From Streptomyces marokkonensis (GTDB taxonomy: Bacteria > Actinomycetota > Actinomycetes > Streptomycetales > Streptomycetaceae): DNA of 64,000 nt. Position numbers and translations under genes: made by a program. The notes beneath the pieces are model-generated. The model saw only the letters and a program-made list of their open reading frames with translations. It ran no database searches and was not told the origin of the DNA. Position 1 is the stretch's first letter. Each line of letters opens with the position of its first letter. The stretch is from contig NZ_VSKS01000021.1 of the NCBI RefSeq assembly GCF_008312835.1, forward strand, positions 62,001 through 126,000, given 5' to 3'. Below are positions 8,960 through 17,850 of the stretch, piece by piece.

Positions 8960-9479
8960 CCACCCCGGCCTGAGCTACCCCGACCGCGGTGCGACCTTCC
9001 CGGACGCCCCGCTCTGGCCCGCCTCCCCGCCCGGGTTCCGCCGGTTCGGGACAACCGTGACGATCGGGCGGGGAGAGGGCACCTGGACGGCCGTCAGGGA
9101 CGCCGTGCAGCGGTGGGAGGTCAAACGGCGCAGCGGTTTCACCGTCGTCCCGGCCGACGGCGGCGGCCTCGAGGTGCGTGAGGGCGGCCGGTACACCATC
9201 ACGGCGGGCCGCGGGCGGTTCGCCGTCCGGGAACCGGTCGAGGTCGTCGCCGTGGTGGACACCGAGGACCGGTGCGGGTTCGCCTACGGCACCCGCTGGG
9301 GGCATCCGGTCAGCGGGGAGGAGGCCTTCATCGTGCACCGGGACGACGACGGGCGGGTCCTGCTCACCCTCCGCTCACTGACCCGGGCCGCGCCGGCCGG
9401 CCCCTGGCGGTTCCTCTTCCCGTTCCTGCTGCTCGCCCAACTCGGCGCCCGCGCCCGGTACCTGCGCGCGCTGCCCTGA
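8952..9479 (+). CDS. DUF1990 family protein
   Basis: Predicted soluble protein of 175 residues. It begins with LSYPDRGATF and has the GWTAV-like segment GTWTAVRDAVQRWEVKRRSG and the FAYGTRWGHPVSGEEAF block that characterise DUF1990 (a START-like or ligand-binding beta fold in proposals for the family). Function is not established. The C-terminus ends in a hydrophobic stretch (WRFLFPFLLLAQLGARARYLRAL). The ATG overlaps the stop region of the preceding aminotransferase-like gene by eight bases, which indicates an operon. Confidence 0.8.
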   Translation: MGDHPGLSYPDRGATFPDAPLWPASPPGFRRFGTTVTIGRGEGTWTAVRDAVQRWEVKRRSGFTVVPADGGGLEVREGGRYTITAGRGRFAVREPVEVVAVVDTEDRCGFAYGTRWGHPVSGEEAFIVHRDDDGRVLLTLRSLTRAAPAGPWRFLFPFLLLAQLGARARYLRALP

Positions 9480-9528
9480 GCGCCGGAACGGCCCGGCGGG
9501 ATCCCGGGGGGCGTGGCATCGTGGGTAC

Positions 9529-10101
9529 ATGACCATCGACGTCCGCCCCGCCTCCGTCTTCGAGGACGTCCGCGCCGTGCTCGGCCCGAGGACGCCCGGG
9601 GCGAACGTCTGCTGGTGCCTCAGCCACCGGATCCCGTCCAGGCTCAACCAGGAGCTTCGCGGCCCGGCCAGGGGCGAGTACGTCGCCGGACTGTGCCGTG
9701 CCGGTACGCCCATCGGCGTGCTCGCCCACGACGGTGACGAGCCGGTCGGCTGGGCCGCCGTCGCACCGCGCGCGGACACCTCCTTCGCGCGCAGCCGCAG
9801 GATCCCGCACGTCGACGAGCTGCCGGTGTGGTCGCTGTGGTGCATCCGCGTGCGCCCCGGTCACCGCAAGCAGGGCATATCGCACGCCCTCATCGCGGGT
9901 GCGGTGGACTTCGCCCGCGCCCACGGTGCCCCGGCGATCGAGGCGTACCCCCTCGACAACGGCGGCGCACGGGTCGACCTGACGATGGCGTACGCCGGGA
10001 TCCGCGAGAACTTCGAGCGGGCCGGGTTCACCCACGCCGCCGACACGACCTCGGTACTGGCCGGCCATCCCCGCGTCCTGATGCGGCTCGACCTGCGCTG
10101 A
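9529..10101 (+). CDS. GNAT-family N-acetyltransferase
   Basis: Small cytoplasmic protein of 190 residues. The acetyl-CoA-binding motif A appears as WCIRVRPGHRKQGISHALI (about residues 104-122), with R/Q-x-x-G spacing (RKQG). A Cys/Trp-rich N-terminal part (NVCWCLSHRIPS) is like that of streptomycete GNATs of unknown substrate. The gene faces the acyl-CoA synthetase gene with only 24 bases between stops. Substrate not predictable. Confidence 0.82.
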   Translation: MTIDVRPASVFEDVRAVLGPRTPGANVCWCLSHRIPSRLNQELRGPARGEYVAGLCRAGTPIGVLAHDGDEPVGWAAVAPRADTSFARSRRIPHVDELPVWSLWCIRVRPGHRKQGISHALIAGAVDFARAHGAPAIEAYPLDNGGARVDLTMAYAGIRENFERAGFTHAADTTSVLAGHPRVLMRLDLR

Positions 10102-10125
10102 CCGAGCGGTCGGCGGCCGGGCGGG

Positions 10126-12042
10126 TCAGGCGTACAGGGCCGCGATCCGATCCGCGTACGCCTCCTGCGCCGCCCGCCGTTTGACCTTGAGCGAAGGGGT
10201 CAGCAGCCCGTTCTCCTCGGTGAACTCGCCCTCGATCAGCGTGAAGGCGCGGATGGACTCCGCGCGGGAGACGGCCTCGTTGGCGTAGTCCACGGCCTTC
10301 TGCACGTCGGCGCGCATCCGCGGGTCCCGGACGACCTCGGACATCGGGGTGTCGGCCGGGAGCCCGCGCACCGACAGCCAGTGGGCGACCGTCTCGGGGT
10401 CCAGGGTGATCAGCGCGGCCACGAAGGGCCGGTTGTCGCCGACGACGAGACACTGGCCGACGGGCGGCCGGCTGCGCAGACGGTCCTCCAGGACGGCGGG
10501 GGAGACGTTCTTGCCGCCGGAGGTGACGAGGATGTCCTTCGTGCGGCCGGTGATGGTCAGATAGCCGTCCTCGTCGAGGGAACCGAGGTCGCCGGTGGTG
10601 AACCAGCCGTCGTCCAGCACCTCCTCCGTGGCGGCCGGGTTGTTCCAGTACGACCCGAAGACGATGCCGCCCTTGATCCGCACCTCGCCGTCGTCGGCGA
10701 TCCGGACCGCGGTACCGGGCACCGGGAGGCCCACGGTGCCGGGACGGGGGCTCAGCGGCGGGACGATGGTCGCTGCGGCGGTGGTCTCGGTCAGGCCGTA
10801 GCCCTCGTAGACCATGATTCCGGCCGCGTAGAAGAAGAGGTTGAGGTCCCGCTCCAGCGGGGAGCCGCCGCTGATGGCGTACCGCACGCGTCCGCCGAGT
10901 TCCTTGCGGACCCGGCGGTAGACCAGCAGGTCGTACAGCGCCCAGGCGGCGTACAGTCCGGGGCCGGGGCCCTTTCCGCGGCCCAGGAACCGGTCGAGGT
11001 GGGCCTCGCCGAAGCGGACCGCGACGCGGTGGGCGCGTTCGAAGGAGGCACCGCGGCCCATCTTCTCGGCGGTGGCCCGGCCGGTGTCGTGGATCTTCTC
11101 GAACAGGTAGGGGACACCCACCAGGAACGTCGGACGGAACGCCCGCAGCTTGGGCCGCAGTTCGTCCGGTTTGATGCTCGGGCAGTGGCCGATCTCGATG
11201 CGCGCCATCAGACAGGAGATCTGCAGGGTGCGGCCGAGGATGTGGGCGAGCGGGAGGAACAGCAGGGTGGAGGCGACCTGGTCCGTGACCTCCTTGAAGA
11301 TCGGGTGCAGCAGCTCCACGGTGTTCGCGGCCTCGGCGTACAGGTTGGCGTGGGTGAGGACGCAGCCCTTGGGCCGTCCGGTGGTGCCGGAGGTGTAGCA
11401 GACGGTCGCCACGGTGCCGGGGGTCAGGGCCGTACGGCGCTTGGTGACCTCCTCGTCGGGGACGTCCGCGCCGAGTGCGGTGAGGTCGTCGAGGGCGCCG
11501 GCGTCCAGTTCCCACAGGCGCGGGGCGCGCGGGTGGGCGGCGGTGCCGGCGGTGACGGTGGCGGTGTTCCCGGCCGTCTCCGTGACGACGTACCGGGCGC
11601 CGGAGTCACGGACGATCCACTCCACCTGGTCCGCGGAGGAGGTGGCGTAGACCGGCACGGTCTGGCCGCCGGCGGACCAGATCGCGAAGTCCAGGACCGT
11701 CCACTCGTAGCGGGTGCGGGACATCACCGCGACCCGGTCGCCCGGCTCCAGGCCGGCGGCGATCAGGCCCTTGGCCACGGCGGTGACCTCATGGGCGAAG
11801 GCCGCCGCCGTGACCGGGTGCCAGGTGCCGTGCCGCTCGCGGCGCAGGATCACCGCGTCGGGCGCCTCGGCCGCGTTGGTGAACGGGATGTCGGCGGTGC
11901 TGCCGGTGGTCTGCCGCGCGGCGAGGGCCGCGGTACGGGCCTCGCGGACGACGCCCCGCTCGTCCCTGACGGTCTCGACTCTCGTCCGTCCGGCCAGATC
12001 GGTGCGTCGTTTCGCCCGTTTCAGATCCTTGCGTACACCCAT
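10126..12042 (-). CDS. Long-chain fatty acyl-CoA synthetase (AMP-forming)
   Basis: Adenylate-forming enzyme of 638 residues, the FadD15-like size of actinobacterial long-chain acyl-CoA ligases. It converts fatty acid, ATP and CoA to acyl-CoA. The P-loop-like motif is CYTSGTTGRPKGCVLTHAN (about residues 212-230). The A5-type motif is YEGYGLTET, the hinge region reads TGDLGSLDEDGYLTITGRTKD, and the C-terminal domain ends with LTPSLKVKRRAAQEAY containing the catalytic lysine. No signal peptide. It lies downstream of the VWA gene on the same strand, but the 103-base gap has its own promoter-like elements, so it is probably expressed separately. General lipid metabolism is more likely than a cluster role. 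Confidence 0.9.
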   Translation of the reverse strand: MGVRKDLKRAKRRTDLAGRTRVETVRDERGVVREARTAALAARQTTGSTADIPFTNAAEAPDAVILRRERHGTWHPVTAAAFAHEVTAVAKGLIAAGLEPGDRVAVMSRTRYEWTVLDFAIWSAGGQTVPVYATSSADQVEWIVRDSGARYVVTETAGNTATVTAGTAAHPRAPRLWELDAGALDDLTALGADVPDEEVTKRRTALTPGTVATVCYTSGTTGRPKGCVLTHANLYAEAANTVELLHPIFKEVTDQVASTLLFLPLAHILGRTLQISCLMARIEIGHCPSIKPDELRPKLRAFRPTFLVGVPYLFEKIHDTGRATAEKMGRGASFERAHRVAVRFGEAHLDRFLGRGKGPGPGLYAAWALYDLLVYRRVRKELGGRVRYAISGGSPLERDLNLFFYAAGIMVYEGYGLTETTAAATIVPPLSPRPGTVGLPVPGTAVRIADDGEVRIKGGIVFGSYWNNPAATEEVLDDGWFTTGDLGSLDEDGYLTITGRTKDILVTSGGKNVSPAVLEDRLRSRPPVGQCLVVGDNRPFVAALITLDPETVAHWLSVRGLPADTPMSEVVRDPRMRADVQKAVDYANEAVSRAESIRAFTLIEGEFTEENGLLTPSLKVKRRAAQEAYADRIAALYA

Positions 12043-12089
12043 GACGGCTCCCGGTCGCGGCTGGTGCTCTCGTGCTGGTTGCTGCCGTG

Positions 12090-12134
12090 CTTACTTACTC
12101 GAGAGTCAACTTACCCGTGCGTAAGGATGAGTCA
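12090..12134 (-). promoter_or_regulatory. Possible promoter/operator of the acyl-CoA synthetase gene
   Basis: An AT-richer island directly upstream of the fadD-type gene. On the minus strand it reads TTGACT, then about 16 bases, then TAAGTT. It also contains several GTAAG/CTTAC half-sites, including CTTACGCACGGGTAAG, which could be an inverted-repeat operator for a TetR-type regulator. No regulator gene is adjacent, so the binder is unknown. Confidence 0.35.
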
Positions 12135-12145
12135 ATGGGCCGGGG

Positions 12146-13708
12146 TCAGTCCAGACGGTCCGCCGCGCGGATCGCCTCCGCCAGCTCGCGCACGTCCTCG
12201 TCCTCGGTCCGGTCCGCCAGGGAACGGGCGCGCTCGGAGAGCTCGCCGAGACCGGGGGCACCGGGCAGGGCGCTGTAGCGGTGATCGGGGGAGCGCAGCG
12301 CGTCGGCGAAGTACGCGGCCGTCGCGGTGACCGTGAGACCGCGTCGCGCGCGCCAGACGGAGTCGACGAGACCGTCGGTCTCGAGGTCGCCCGTCTCCTC
12401 GTGCGGGGTGCGGCTGCCGGGGTCGAGCCAGCGCACGGTCGCCGTGGCGAGGTGGCCCCCGGCACCCGGACGGGTCCGCACGGCGTACAGGGCGGTCACG
12501 GTGTGGCCGGGGCCGACCTCGCCGCCGTCGACACGGTCGTCACGGAAGTCCTCGTCGGCGACCCGCCGGTTGTCGTAGCCGACGAGCCGGAACTCGGCGA
12601 CCGTCCCCGGATCGAAGGCGACCTGCGCCTTCGCGTCACGGGCCGTCAATTCGATGTTGCGCGGGAGCTGTTCGCAGAACACCTCACGGGCGCCCTTCTC
12701 GTCCGACACGTACACCGTGTGGCCGTCGCCCTTGTCCGCGAGCCGCTCCATGAGGGCGTCGCCGTAGTCGCTGCCGACGCCCACACCGAACAGCGTGATG
12801 CCGTGCTCGCGGCGGGACTCCGCGATGCGCTCCAGGATCGCGTCGGCCTCGGTCTCCCCGGTGTTGGCGAGGGCGTCCGAGAGGAGGACGACACGGTTGG
12901 TGGCGCCCTCGCGCAGCCCCTCCACGGCGGTCTCGTACCCGGTCTCCACTCCGGCACCGAGATTGGTGGAGTCGGTCGGCTCCAGGCTGTCGACCGCGTC
13001 GTGGATCTCGCCCCGGTTGCCACCGAGCCGGGTCATCGGCAGGACGGTCTCGGCCTCGTCGCTGAAGGTGACGAGGGCGACCGAGTCGTCGTCGCGCAGC
13101 CGGTCCGTCATCGTGCCGAGGGATCGCTGCGCGAGGTCGAGACGGCCCGGCTCGGCCATCGAGCCCGAGATGTCGATGACGAAGGTGAGGGCCGCGGGCG
13201 CCCGTTCACCGCTCGCCTCGGCGGACCGGGTGGCCAGGCCCACGCGGACCAGGGACCAGTCCTCCTCGTCGGTGCGGGCGCCGTCCACGGTGACCGTGAA
13301 ACCGTCGCCGCCGGGACGCTCGTAGTCCTGCCGGAAGCTGTTGACGAACTCCTCGGGACGGACGGTCGACGGGTCCGGCAGCCGGCCCTCGGCGAGGGTG
13401 CGGCGGGCGTAGCCGTACGAGGCCGTGTCGACGTCCAGGGCGAAGGTCGACAGGTAGTCGGGATCGGGGGCGACCTCGCGGGAGTCCTGCTCGCCCTCGC
13501 GCGGTTCACCGTCGTACCGCCCGCCCGGACCCCCGCTGCGGCCGGGGGCGGGCATCGGTGCCGAGTCGCCGCCCGGGCGGTCGTAGGAGGCGTCGCCCGC
13601 CTTGGAGCCGCCGTCGCTCCCCGCGCTGCACCCGCTGATCAGCAGTCCCCCGGCCGCTGTGAGCGCGAGCAGCACTCCGACCGGCCGTCGTGTCCGGTGC
13701 CACGTCAT
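12146..13708 (-). CDS. VWA-domain lipoprotein (YfbK-like)
   Basis: Exported lipoprotein of 520 residues. The signal ends in lipobox LISGC, followed by a Gly/Ser/Asp-rich linker. An N-terminal von Willebrand-associated segment (about 85-165, DPDYLSTFALDVDTASYGYARR) precedes the VWA domain (about 170-345). The metal-binding MIDAS motif is DISGSM. The C-terminal region (about 350-520) fits DUF3520, which accompanies VWA in YfbK-type proteins. The likely role is metal-dependent protein binding at the outer face of the membrane; no partner gene is adjacent. A 298-base gap upstream holds the terminator of the LPMO gene and probably its own promoter. Confidence 0.88.
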   Translation of the reverse strand: MTWHRTRRPVGVLLALTAAGGLLISGCSAGSDGGSKAGDASYDRPGGDSAPMPAPGRSGGPGGRYDGEPREGEQDSREVAPDPDYLSTFALDVDTASYGYARRTLAEGRLPDPSTVRPEEFVNSFRQDYERPGGDGFTVTVDGARTDEEDWSLVRVGLATRSAEASGERAPAALTFVIDISGSMAEPGRLDLAQRSLGTMTDRLRDDDSVALVTFSDEAETVLPMTRLGGNRGEIHDAVDSLEPTDSTNLGAGVETGYETAVEGLREGATNRVVLLSDALANTGETEADAILERIAESRREHGITLFGVGVGSDYGDALMERLADKGDGHTVYVSDEKGAREVFCEQLPRNIELTARDAKAQVAFDPGTVAEFRLVGYDNRRVADEDFRDDRVDGGEVGPGHTVTALYAVRTRPGAGGHLATATVRWLDPGSRTPHEETGDLETDGLVDSVWRARRGLTVTATAAYFADALRSPDHRYSALPGAPGLGELSERARSLADRTEDEDVRELAEAIRAADRLD

Positions 13709-13956
13709 CGTCCGTGCCCCCTCGTTGGTTTGACGCCGACTTCAGTGACTGTGACGGCGGGGCGGCCCGGAGTGTGCGGTACGGAGCGTTGCAGGTGTGT
13801 CTCGAAGAGGGCACGGAGAGGGCCCGCCGAGACCGGTAGGTGATCCTCCGTTGACCTGCGCCCGCCCGCCCGTGCGGGCGAAACCGTCCCGGGCCAGGGC
13901 GAACGGCGCGAGGGCGCACGTTATGTACGGCCCCTGGAGGTGAAAGGCACCGAGGG

Positions 13957-13992
13957 GGCACCTGCTCCCGCGCGCAAGCGGGAGCAGGTGCC
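13957..13992 (-). terminator. Strong hairpin terminator after the LPMO gene
   Basis: Perfect 15-base stem (13957-13971 with 13978-13992) and six-base loop GCGCAA, beginning 15 bases after the LPMO stop. It should end the GH12-LPMO transcript. Confidence 0.75.
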
Positions 13993-14006
13993 GCCCGCCG
14001 GGCCGG

Positions 14007-15077
14007 CTACGGCGCGACGCAGCCGATCGTTCCCACCGGGAGGTCGTTGCCCGACGAGGTGGCCGTGAAGCCGAAGGTCGCGCTCCCGTCAGGTGCGATC
14101 ACGCGGTTGTGGTCGACGTTCCTGACCGTCACCGTGCCGTCGGAAGCGGTGGACAGCGAGCCGTTCCACGCGCTGCCGATGCGCGTCCCGGAGCCGGGCT
14201 TCCACTGCACGGCCCAGCCGTTGAGCGGTGACGTCCCGTGGTTCATCACCTCGACCGAGCCCTGGAAGCCGCCGTTCCAGGAGTTCACCACCTCGTAGAC
14301 GGCCATGCAGTCACCGGTGTGCGGGGGCGGGTCCGTGGGAGTCGGGTCCGGCGTGGGGCCCGCGTCCCCGATTCCGGTGACCTCGCCGTTGCCGCCGTCG
14401 AAGACGATGTCGGAGCAGGAGAAGAAGTTCTCCTGGCTGTCCGAACGCACCCACTGCATGAAGATCAGCGCGTCACCGGAGCGGCCGGAGGGCAGGTTCA
14501 GGTTCCAGTAGTAGTGACCGCCGTTGTTGCCGGGGGAACCCTGCTGGGGCGGGTCGGTGACGGTCTGGATCAGCTCCAGGTCGTCCCAGCCCAGCTCCGA
14601 AGTGGGTGACCAGCCGGGCTTGGTGAGGTAGACCCGGAAGTCACCGGGGTGGGCGGCCCAGTTGCTGTACTGCACCTTGATCGTCGCTCCGGACGTGAGA
14701 TGCGTCCGAGGCCAGTCGGCGCGGGCCGCGTTGTAGGCGGAGAAGTCGTACGGCGACCGGTCGCCGGCGCTGCAGAGCGTGCCGTCCGGGACGTAACCGG
14801 CGCCCCGGCCGCCGGCGTTGGAGTCCAGGACCGCGAACCAGTTGTACAGCGCCGTGGCGCCGCTCTCGTTCAGCGCGTCCCGGCACGCCGGGTTGGACGG
14901 GTCCAGCGCGCCGGTGCCGGTGACGGCGTCGAGTTGGCAGAGGTAGGTGCGCGAGCCGGGCATCATCGCGACACCGTGTGCCTCGGCGTCGTTCTGCCAC
15001 AGGAAGCTCAGGCCGAGCCCTCCGAGGAGGGTGGCCAGAACCGCTGCCAGGGAGACGAATCTGCTGCGTAAGGCCAT
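14007..15077 (-). CDS. AA10 lytic polysaccharide monooxygenase with CBM2
   Basis: Secreted copper monooxygenase of 356 residues that oxidatively cleaves crystalline cellulose. The signal peptide ends at AEA, so mature protein begins with H34 (HGVAMMPGSRTYLC), the N-terminal half of the copper His-brace. The second His is H143 in SNWAAHPGDFRVYLTK. The catalytic domain runs to about residue 235 (ENFFSCSDIVFDGG near its end). A Pro/Thr/Asp linker and a C-terminal CBM2 (about 255-356, WNGGFQGSVEVMNHG and LNGWAVQWKPGSGTRIGSAWNG) follow. Its place behind a GH12 endoglucanase matches S. coelicolor SCO1187-SCO1188 (CelB-CelS2), where the LPMO is a C1-oxidising cellulose-active enzyme. It probably shares the CebR-type control of the GH12 gene. 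Confidence 0.93.
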   Translation of the reverse strand: MALRSRFVSLAAVLATLLGGLGLSFLWQNDAEAHGVAMMPGSRTYLCQLDAVTGTGALDPSNPACRDALNESGATALYNWFAVLDSNAGGRGAGYVPDGTLCSAGDRSPYDFSAYNAARADWPRTHLTSGATIKVQYSNWAAHPGDFRVYLTKPGWSPTSELGWDDLELIQTVTDPPQQGSPGNNGGHYYWNLNLPSGRSGDALIFMQWVRSDSQENFFSCSDIVFDGGNGEVTGIGDAGPTPDPTPTDPPPHTGDCMAVYEVVNSWNGGFQGSVEVMNHGTSPLNGWAVQWKPGSGTRIGSAWNGSLSTASDGTVTVRNVDHNRVIAPDGSATFGFTATSSGNDLPVGTIGCVAP

Positions 15078-15134
15078 GGGATCTCCTGTGCCGGTAGTCG
15101 GTTGCTCATGCGGTGCGGTGCGGAAGGGGTGGAA

Positions 15135-15177
15135 CCCCTGCCCGGCCGGGGAGGGACGCCGACCGGACGGGCAGGGG
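15135..15177 (-). terminator. Hairpin between the GH12 and LPMO genes
   Basis: Nine-base stem CCCCTGCCC (15135-15143) with GGGCAGGGG (15169-15177). It lies in the 183-base spacer between the two cellulase genes. It could be a partial terminator or an mRNA processing/stability hairpin that sets different amounts of the two enzymes. No separate promoter for the LPMO gene was recognised. Confidence 0.4.
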
Positions 15178-15260
15178 GCTGGGGGGGGGAGCCGCCGCCC
15201 TGTCGCCGCAGGGGGGAGGAACGGGCCGCGGAGCGGCGGGCGCGTGCCCCGCCGGGCGTG

Positions 15261-16385
15261 TCACGCGGTGGTGCAGGCGGTGCCGTTCAGACGGAAGCCG
15301 TCCGGCCGCGCGAAGGAGCCGCTGTGGGTTCCCTGGAACCCGAAGCTCTGGCTCCCGCCGGGCGCGATCCGCGCGTTGCTGTCCACCGCACGGGCCGTGA
15401 CGGCGCCCGAGGAGGGGGTCACGGACGCGTTCCAGGCGTTGGTGACGCGCTGCCCGGAGGGCAGGGTGAAGGCGAGCTCCCAGCCGTCCACGGCGGACGA
15501 ACCGGTGTTGCGCACGGTGACGTTGGCGGTGAAGCCGCCCGGCCAGACATTCGTGTCGTACGACACCGTGCAGGCCGCCGGGTCACCGGGCTCTCCCGGG
15601 CCGCCGCCGGTGTCGACCGTCGAGGAGAAGGAGTTCACCGCGAGCCCCGCCCCGTTCTGCCAGGGCTCGAAACCGGCCTGAATGCTCGTCAGGTACCAGT
15701 CGTTCTGTGCCATGCCCCGGGCGACGGTCTCCCGGACGAAGTCCATGACGTCGAAGCTCCAGCTGCTGATCGCGGAGGGCGCGACGAACGACAGCACGTC
15801 GTTGGAGCCGTTGCTGCCCGACCACACCTGCCAGCTGCGGCCGCCCACGGTGGCCGTGCCGACCTGGGATCCGATCGGCTGGATCGGGCCCACCTTGTTG
15901 AACCAGATCATGATCTCCGTACGGTTCACGCCGTCGGTCCGGGGCGTCGGGTCCAGCCAGATGTCGTACGAGGCGTTGTACACGGCGTCGCCGACGAAGC
16001 CGTACGAGATGCTGCTGGGCGCGGTGGAGATGCCGCTGATCCGCGCCGGGAGCTCGGTGCCCGGCGAGCAGTTGGTGTAGTGGCAGCCGTTGAAGACCGA
16101 CGGGTACGACTTCGGGGCGCCGTCGGTGGGTACCGAGCCGTCGGCCTGGGTGAGGCGGAAACCGGTGTCCGTCGTGGTGACGCACTGGGTGGCACTGGTG
16201 CCCCAGCGGTTGTTCTGGACGACGTAGCGCCCCTGGATGGTGGCCGATCCGTACTGCTCGCAGATCGTGGTGTCCGCCTGGGCCGGCGGGGCCGCGGTCA
16301 CCAGTGCCGCGACCACGGCGAGAGCGGTGAGCAGCGCGGCGAACAGGCCGCGCAGGGCGTGGGTGTGGTGCGGTAACCGTCGCAT
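15261..16385 (-). CDS. GH12 endo-beta-1,4-glucanase with CBM2
   Basis: Secreted cellulase of 374 residues. The signal peptide covers residues 1-38 (basic MRRLPHHTHALRG, long hydrophobic core, APPAQA). The GH12 domain runs from about 40 to 262. The nucleophile is E157 in NRTEIMIWF and the acid/base is E240 in GFEPWQNGAG. A short Gly/Pro linker leads to a CBM2 (about 275-374, WPGGFTANVTVRNTG, WELAFTLPSGQRVTNAWNA). ATG 16385 follows a GGAGAGG ribosome site; a longer in-frame start would add 38 residues ahead of the signal and is rejected. Two palindromic operators lie in the leader and one behind the promoter. The LPMO gene downstream is probably in the same transcription unit. Confidence 0.93.
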   Translation of the reverse strand: MRRLPHHTHALRGLFAALLTALAVVAALVTAAPPAQADTTICEQYGSATIQGRYVVQNNRWGTSATQCVTTTDTGFRLTQADGSVPTDGAPKSYPSVFNGCHYTNCSPGTELPARISGISTAPSSISYGFVGDAVYNASYDIWLDPTPRTDGVNRTEIMIWFNKVGPIQPIGSQVGTATVGGRSWQVWSGSNGSNDVLSFVAPSAISSWSFDVMDFVRETVARGMAQNDWYLTSIQAGFEPWQNGAGLAVNSFSSTVDTGGGPGEPGDPAACTVSYDTNVWPGGFTANVTVRNTGSSAVDGWELAFTLPSGQRVTNAWNASVTPSSGAVTARAVDSNARIAPGGSQSFGFQGTHSGSFARPDGFRLNGTACTTA

Positions 16386-16421
16386 GTGGGGGACCTCTCC
16401 AGAGGGTGCGGGGCCGGCCGG

Positions 16422-16435
16422 CGGGAGCGCTCCCG
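16422..16435. promoter_or_regulatory. CebR-type operator (proximal)
   Basis: Perfect 14-base palindrome CGGGAGCGCTCCCG, 37 bases upstream of the GH12 start codon, in the leader of the transcript. It differs from the CebR consensus TGGGAGCGCTCCCA only at the outer pair. Confidence 0.7.
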
Positions 16436-16449
16436 TCTCCCCATGTGAA

Positions 16450-16463
16450 TGGGAGCGCTCCCA
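16450..16463. promoter_or_regulatory. CebR box, exact consensus
   Basis: TGGGAGCGCTCCCA, the exact 14-base operator described for the cellulase regulator CebR of Streptomyces. It lies about 12 bases downstream of the expected transcription start of the GH12 gene. Repression would be relieved by cellobiose or cellotriose. Confidence 0.85.
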
Positions 16464-16481
16464 ATGGTGGTTCGGGAGGGG

Positions 16482-16510
16482 ACTGTAGAAGCTGCCCATG
16501 TCCCTGACAA
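16482..16510 (-). promoter_or_regulatory. Promoter of the GH12-LPMO unit
   Basis: On the minus strand, -35 TTGTCA (16510-16505) and -10 TACAGT (16487-16482) with a 17-base spacer, a good match to a vegetative sigma factor promoter. The CebR box begins 18 bases after the -10. Confidence 0.65.
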
Positions 16511-16586
16511 GCCTGTGTGCGGGAAACCGTCGAAGCGAATGCGAAGCCGCAGGCCCGAGAGGTGATCCACTACGGAGTCCGGACTT

Positions 16587-16600
16587 CGGGAGCGCTCCCG
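16587..16600. promoter_or_regulatory. CebR-type operator (upstream)
   Basis: Third copy of the palindrome, CGGGAGCGCTCCCG, 76 bases upstream of the -35 element and just after the stop of the LacI gene. A half-site GGCGGGAGCG follows at 16611. With the two leader sites it could support looping or cooperative repression. Confidence 0.65.
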
Positions 16601-16652
16601 AAAACGGTCCGGCGGGAGCGCCGCCCCGGCAGGGGCGGGTGGCGAAGGCGGT

Positions 16653-17675
16653 TCAGGCCGAGTCGCGGAGCACCAGTTCCGTACGGAGGATGACGTGCCG
16701 CCAGGCCACGGCCGGCTCCTCCATCTCCTCCAGGAGCAGCCGGACCATCGTCCGGCCTATGTCCTCCAGGGGCTGACGTACCGTCGTCAGCTTCGGGTCG
16801 GTGTGCTGCGCGAGCGGGAAGTCGTCGAAACCGATCACGGCCACGTCCTCGGGCACCCGGCGTCCCGCCGCGCGCAGGGCGTTGAGCGCGCCCGCGGCCA
16901 TGGTGTCCGACGCGGCGAAGACACCGTCGATCTCCGGGGCGCGCTCGAGGAGTTCGGCCATCGCCCGGTGCCCGCTGTCCGCGGAGAAGTCGCCTTCGGC
17001 GGTCCAGGCGGCGTCGCTCTCGGCGCCCGCGCGTTCCAGCGCCTCGCGGTAGCCGCGCAGCCGGCACTGGGCCACGTACATGTCGGACGGGCCGGTGATG
17101 GTCGCGATCGAGCGGCGCCCGAGGCCCAGCAGGTGGGCCACCGCGCTGCGGGCGCCGCCGGCGTTGTCCGCGTCGACGTAGGTCACGCCCTCGTCGCCGG
17201 AGCGCCGCCCCAGCAGGACGGTGGGCAGCCCGACTTCGGCCAGCATGTCGGGCAGCGCGTCCTCGGCGTGCACGGACATCAGCATGACGCCGTCCACCCG
17301 GCCGCCGCGCGCGTACTCCACGAGGCGCCGCCGCTCGGCGTCCGTGCGCACCAGGGTGAGCAGCAACTGCACCTCGGTGTCGGTCAGCGCGTCACCGACG
17401 GACCGGACGATCTCCGAGAAGAACGGTTCACCGAACTGCCGCCAGTCGGGTTCCGTCATGACCAGCGCGACGGCGTCCGCGCGCCGGCCCGCCAGCGAAC
17501 GGGCCGCCAGATTGGGGACGTACCCCAGTTCGGCGATGGCGCGCTGCACGGCACGGCGCGTCGAATCCTTGACGCCCGCCGCGTTGTTGATGACGCGGGA
17601 GACGGTGCCCCGCCCCACACCGGCGAGCGCGGCCACCTCCTCGAGCGTCGGTGTGCCGGGACGCTGCCTGCCCAT
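16653..17675 (-). CDS. LacI-family regulator beside the cellulase genes
   Basis: DNA-binding regulator of 340 residues. The LacI helix-turn-helix is at the N-terminus (PTLEEVAALAGVGRGTVSRV, about 8-27) with hinge NLAARSLAGRRADAVAL. A periplasmic-binding-like effector domain follows (about 60-330, ending HVILRTELVLRDS). ATG 17675 is chosen for its GGGGGTGG ribosome site; a GTG four codons upstream is an alternative. It lies upstream of the GH12 unit on the same strand, with three GGGAGCGCTCCC palindromes between them. It is a CebR-like candidate, but a second LacI regulator near the ceb-like transporter is an equal candidate for the CebR orthologue. Confidence 0.87.
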   Translation of the reverse strand: MGRQRPGTPTLEEVAALAGVGRGTVSRVINNAAGVKDSTRRAVQRAIAELGYVPNLAARSLAGRRADAVALVMTEPDWRQFGEPFFSEIVRSVGDALTDTEVQLLLTLVRTDAERRRLVEYARGGRVDGVMLMSVHAEDALPDMLAEVGLPTVLLGRRSGDEGVTYVDADNAGGARSAVAHLLGLGRRSIATITGPSDMYVAQCRLRGYREALERAGAESDAAWTAEGDFSADSGHRAMAELLERAPEIDGVFAASDTMAAGALNALRAAGRRVPEDVAVIGFDDFPLAQHTDPKLTTVRQPLEDIGRTMVRLLLEEMEEPAVAWRHVILRTELVLRDSA

Positions 17676-17850
17676 GACCACCCCCACGAATCACTAGATC
17701 CTACGGCCCGGGGTGCCCGCAACGGCCGGTCGCGCACCACCCACCGTGTCCCGGGTGGCGGAGACCTCCTCGCCCGGGCCTTCTCGTCGGCGTCGTGGTG
17801 CCCCGGGTGGACAGCGAGTGCCGTGCGGTGCCCGCGCCGGGACGGACGGA

